This document shows, piece by piece, positions 62,376 to 64,000 of a stretch of DNA of 64,000 nucleotides. Each line of letters opens with the position of its first letter. Position 1 is the first letter of the stretch. A program made the position numbers and the translations under genes. This DNA comes from Pseudomonas migulae (GTDB lineage: Bacteria; Pseudomonadota; Gammaproteobacteria; Pseudomonadales; Pseudomonadaceae), in assembly GCF_024169315.1 (NCBI RefSeq), contig NZ_JALJWR010000001.1, positions 2,129,501 through 2,193,500 on the forward strand. Reading direction: 5' to 3'. Below the pieces are notes generated by a model. That model was not told the DNA's origin and did not search any database. It was given only the letters and a program-made list of their open reading frames with translations.

Positions 62376-62603
62376 ATGCTGATTCCCCACGACCAACTTG
62401 AAGTCGACACCCTGACCCGCCTGATCGAGGATTTCGTGACCCGTGACGGCACCGACAACGGCGATGACACGCCGCTGGAAACCCGCGTATTACGGGTTCG
62501 CCAGGCGTTGACCAAGGGCCAGGCGCTGATTGTCTTCGATCCGGAAAGCGAGCAGTGCCAGTTGATGCTCAAACACGACGTGCCCAAGCACCTGTTTGAC
62601 TGA
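62376..62603 (+). CDS. yheU: YheU-family small protein
   Basis: This 75-residue acidic protein, with 'MLIPHDQLEVDTLTRLIEDF' and 'VRQALTKGQALIVFDPESE', matches the YheU family, whose function is unknown. CGAGG lies five bases before ATG 62376. It converges with the csrA-like gene, with five bases between stops. Confidence 0.9.
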   Translation: MLIPHDQLEVDTLTRLIEDFVTRDGTDNGDDTPLETRVLRVRQALTKGQALIVFDPESEQCQLMLKHDVPKHLFD

Positions 62604-62608
62604 CGCCT

Positions 62609-62794
62609 TCAACGTGCCTTGGTTTTTGCCAGTTTGACCTGGATGCGTTCGTAGACCTCGGCCCGGTGCACGTTGACGTTCTGCGGTGCCTCGACACCGA
62701 AGCGCACGCTATTCCCGTTGACGGCAACAATGCGCACGGAAATGGTGTCACCGATGGAAATCATTTCACCCACAACGCGGCTGAGTACAAGCAT
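62609..62794 (-). CDS. csrA: CsrA/RsmA-family RNA-binding regulator (paralogue)
   Basis: This 61-residue protein has the full CsrA pattern: 'MLVLSRVVGEMISIGD', 'VRFGVEAPQNVNVHRAEVYERIQ', including the RNA-binding Arg/His region. CsrA/Rsm proteins bind GGA motifs near ribosome-binding sites and repress translation of secondary-metabolism and biofilm genes. The start 'MLVLSRVVGEMIS' differs from the standard RsmA start ('MLILTRRVGE'), so it is probably one of the additional paralogues (RsmI- or RsmE-like). Its leader holds a hairpin next to an AAGGA site (62803–62828). Confidence 0.9.
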   Translation of the reverse strand: MLVLSRVVGEMISIGDTISVRIVAVNGNSVRFGVEAPQNVNVHRAEVYERIQVKLAKTKAR

Positions 62795-62802
62795 GGCATT
62801 CG

Positions 62803-62828
62803 TCCTTCAGGGTTATCGAACCCTGAAG
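62803..62828 (-). promoter_or_regulatory. Hairpin overlapping the csrA-like ribosome-binding site
   Basis: A perfect 10-bp stem (CTTCAGGGTT/AACCCTGAAG) with a four-base loop ends within AAGGA, which is the ribosome-binding site eight bases before the start. The GGA at the stem base is the type of motif bound by CsrA itself, suggesting autoregulation. The structure is seen; the role is inferred. Confidence 0.6.
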
Positions 62829-62938
62829 ATGCCCGGTGCACGGCGGGCCTTCAATGCAGCGCGAGCAAAACAGTCCTGCCCTACAACCCTATGCGAACAC
62901 CTCTTTAGGAAACGTCCGACAAACCGTGGAAACACGCG

Positions 62939-63271
62939 TCAGGAAGCCGAAAAACGCGGACCGAACAGGATGACGCTCGCACCGATCACGCACAGCGCCA
63001 CGCCAATCCAGTCCGAACCCAGCGGACGAATTCGTTCGACCACCGCCAGCCACCCAATCGACGCAATGATGTAGATGCCACCGTAGGCGGCATAGGCGCG
63101 CCCGGCGTAGTTCGCCTCGACACGGGTCAACAGCAGTGCGAACAAGGTCAGGCTGAGCAACGCCGGCACGACCCACCAGACGCTTTTTCCCTGGCGCAAC
63201 CACATCCAGAAGGCGAAGCAGCCGGCGATTTCAAACAGGGCGGCGAGAAAAAACCACAGGTAATTGAGCAT
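62939..63271 (-). CDS. ynfA: UPF0060/YnfA-family membrane protein
   Basis: This 110-residue protein of four helices belongs to the YnfA (UPF0060) family, related to small multidrug resistance transporters: '[20 protein letters not shown]', '[17 protein letters not shown]'. ATG 63271 starts the typical 'MLNYLWFF'; 21 codons upstream are not supported. Substrate is unknown. Confidence 0.92.
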   Translation of the reverse strand: MLNYLWFFLAALFEIAGCFAFWMWLRQGKSVWWVVPALLSLTLFALLLTRVEANYAGRAYAAYGGIYIIASIGWLAVVERIRPLGSDWIGVALCVIGASVILFGPRFSAS

Positions 63272-63336
63272 GCAAAGTGTCTCGCGAGGATGACCGATGG
63301 CGGCCACCCTAGCGATCACGTTGCCAGCGGGCAAGT

Positions 63337-64000
63337 TCAGCCTGCGGTCTGTTTGGCCTTGGCGCGCATTTTATCGGCCATGACCGTCATTTCATCGTAG
63401 AGCAGTTGCGGATTCTTCTGCTTGAGCGCCCACGCCATGCGGCCCTGTTCGTGGGGCAGGATCATGAATTCACCGGCGACCACGTGCTGATAGATGTAGT
63501 CGGCAATGTCGGTCGCGGTGATCGGCGAGCTTTCCAACAGTTTGCCGACCTGGGCTTTCATGGCCGGCGTCGGGCCGCGGAAGGAGTCCAGCAGGTTGGT
63601 CTGGAAGAACGAAGGGCACACCACGTGCACGCCGATTTCCTGCTGCGCGAGTTCGATCAGCAGGCTTTCCGACAATGCCACCACGCCGGCCTTGGCCACG
63701 TTGTAGTTGCTCATGGCCGGGCCTTGCATCAACGCGGCCATCGACGCGATGTTGATGATCTTGCCTTTGCTTTTTTCCAGCAGCGGCAGGAACGCCTTGC
63801 AGCCTTTGACCACGCCCATCAGGTTAATCGCGATCTGCCAGTCCCAGTCTTCCAGGGACAGTTCGCTGAAGAACCCGCCCGAGGCGACGCCGGCGTTGTT
63901 GACGATGACATCGATGCCACCGAGTTTCACTTCACAGGCCTGGGCGAAAGCGGTGAGCTGACTGTAATCACGCACGTCGCAGCGCTGGATAAAACCGTCG
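63337..64000 (-). CDS. Short-chain dehydrogenase/reductase, N-terminus outside window
   Basis: The frame is open to the window end, so the nucleotide-binding N-terminus is missing. Visible SDR motifs are '[10 protein letters not shown]', the catalytic Ser in 'NIASMAAL' and 'YNVAKAG' (YxxxK). The rest, '[20 protein letters not shown]', is typical of classical SDRs. Substrate cannot be told. The in-frame GTG at 63975 is internal, because coding continues upstream. Confidence 0.88.
   Translation of the reverse strand, partial: DGFIQRCDVRDYSQLTAFAQACEVKLGGIDVIVNNAGVASGGFFSELSLEDWDWQIAINLMGVVKGCKAFLPLLEKSKGKIINIASMAALMQGPAMSNYNVAKAGVVALSESLLIELAQQEIGVHVVCPSFFQTNLLDSFRGPTPAMKAQVGKLLESSPITATDIADYIYQHVVAGEFMILPHEQGRMAWALKQKNPQLLYDEMTVMADKMRAKAKQTAG

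Overview
The window looks like chromosomal DNA of a Pseudomonas of the P. fluorescens group. The evidence is GC-rich coding sequence, many REP/REPIN repeats of the 'GTGGGAGCGGGCTTGC' type, and gene blocks whose order matches what I remember of P. aeruginosa (algO/prc–rdgC, rbdA–bolA–fumC, thiolase–pap–mnmC–NAGGN). Those PA comparisons come from memory and were not checked. I see no prophage, insertion sequence or CRISPR array.

Layout. 1–5.3 kb: end of an HD-type phosphohydrolase, free-methionine-sulfoxide reductase with an AAA+ ATPase, a hybrid histidine kinase, and a gpx–ohrR peroxide-response pair. 5.3–10 kb: msrB divergent from alaA, then htpX, and tpm divergent from a DOPA-dioxygenase-like gene. 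10–16.5 kb: a UTRA/GntR regulator divergent from a binding-protein ABC importer that encloses a phosphodiesterase-type hydrolase and ends with a HAD phosphatase; two matching operator-like sites lie in the divergent promoter region. 16.5–24.5 kb: quinone oxidoreductase, the periplasmic protease Prc, an EAL-CBS-GGDEF protein, a compact three-gene XRE/unknown/Sel1 operon, a YkvA protein next to a pair of inverted consensus DnaA boxes, and a lipoprotein FKBP isomerase. 24.8–31 kb: a membrane di-haem cytochrome with a membrane catalase-like protein, a duplicated tRNA Val–Asp unit, rdgC, a BASS transporter, and gdx/sugE behind a guanidine-II (mini-ykkC) riboswitch.

31–46.5 kb: a TenA/PqqC-fold protein, an RbdA-like GGDEF/EAL protein, a 1543-residue toxin-like protein ending in a probable deaminase domain, trhO–dsbA-like–ABC exporter, bolA with a DUF2059 gene, fumC and an EamA permease. 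46.7–52.2 kb: a DUF6316-type small protein, thiolase, pap and mnmC. 52.2–57 kb: a 1608-residue LRR protein with a NEL-type E3 ubiquitin ligase domain. 57.3–64 kb: the N-acetylglutaminylglutamine amide (NAGGN) osmoprotectant genes, yheU, a csrA/rsm paralogue, ynfA and a partial SDR gene.

The most unusual content is the pair of giant toxin-like proteins. Each is a single gene between otherwise conserved housekeeping genes, and neither has a neighbouring secretion or immunity gene. One carries a deaminase-like end and the other a ubiquitin-ligase end, which suggests effectors aimed at eukaryotic cells. The ABC/UTRA/phosphodiesterase/HAD cluster looks like an uptake-and-dephosphorylation system for an unidentified organophosphorus compound. 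The inverted DnaA-box pair and the small XRE operon are the other loci least explained by known biology.
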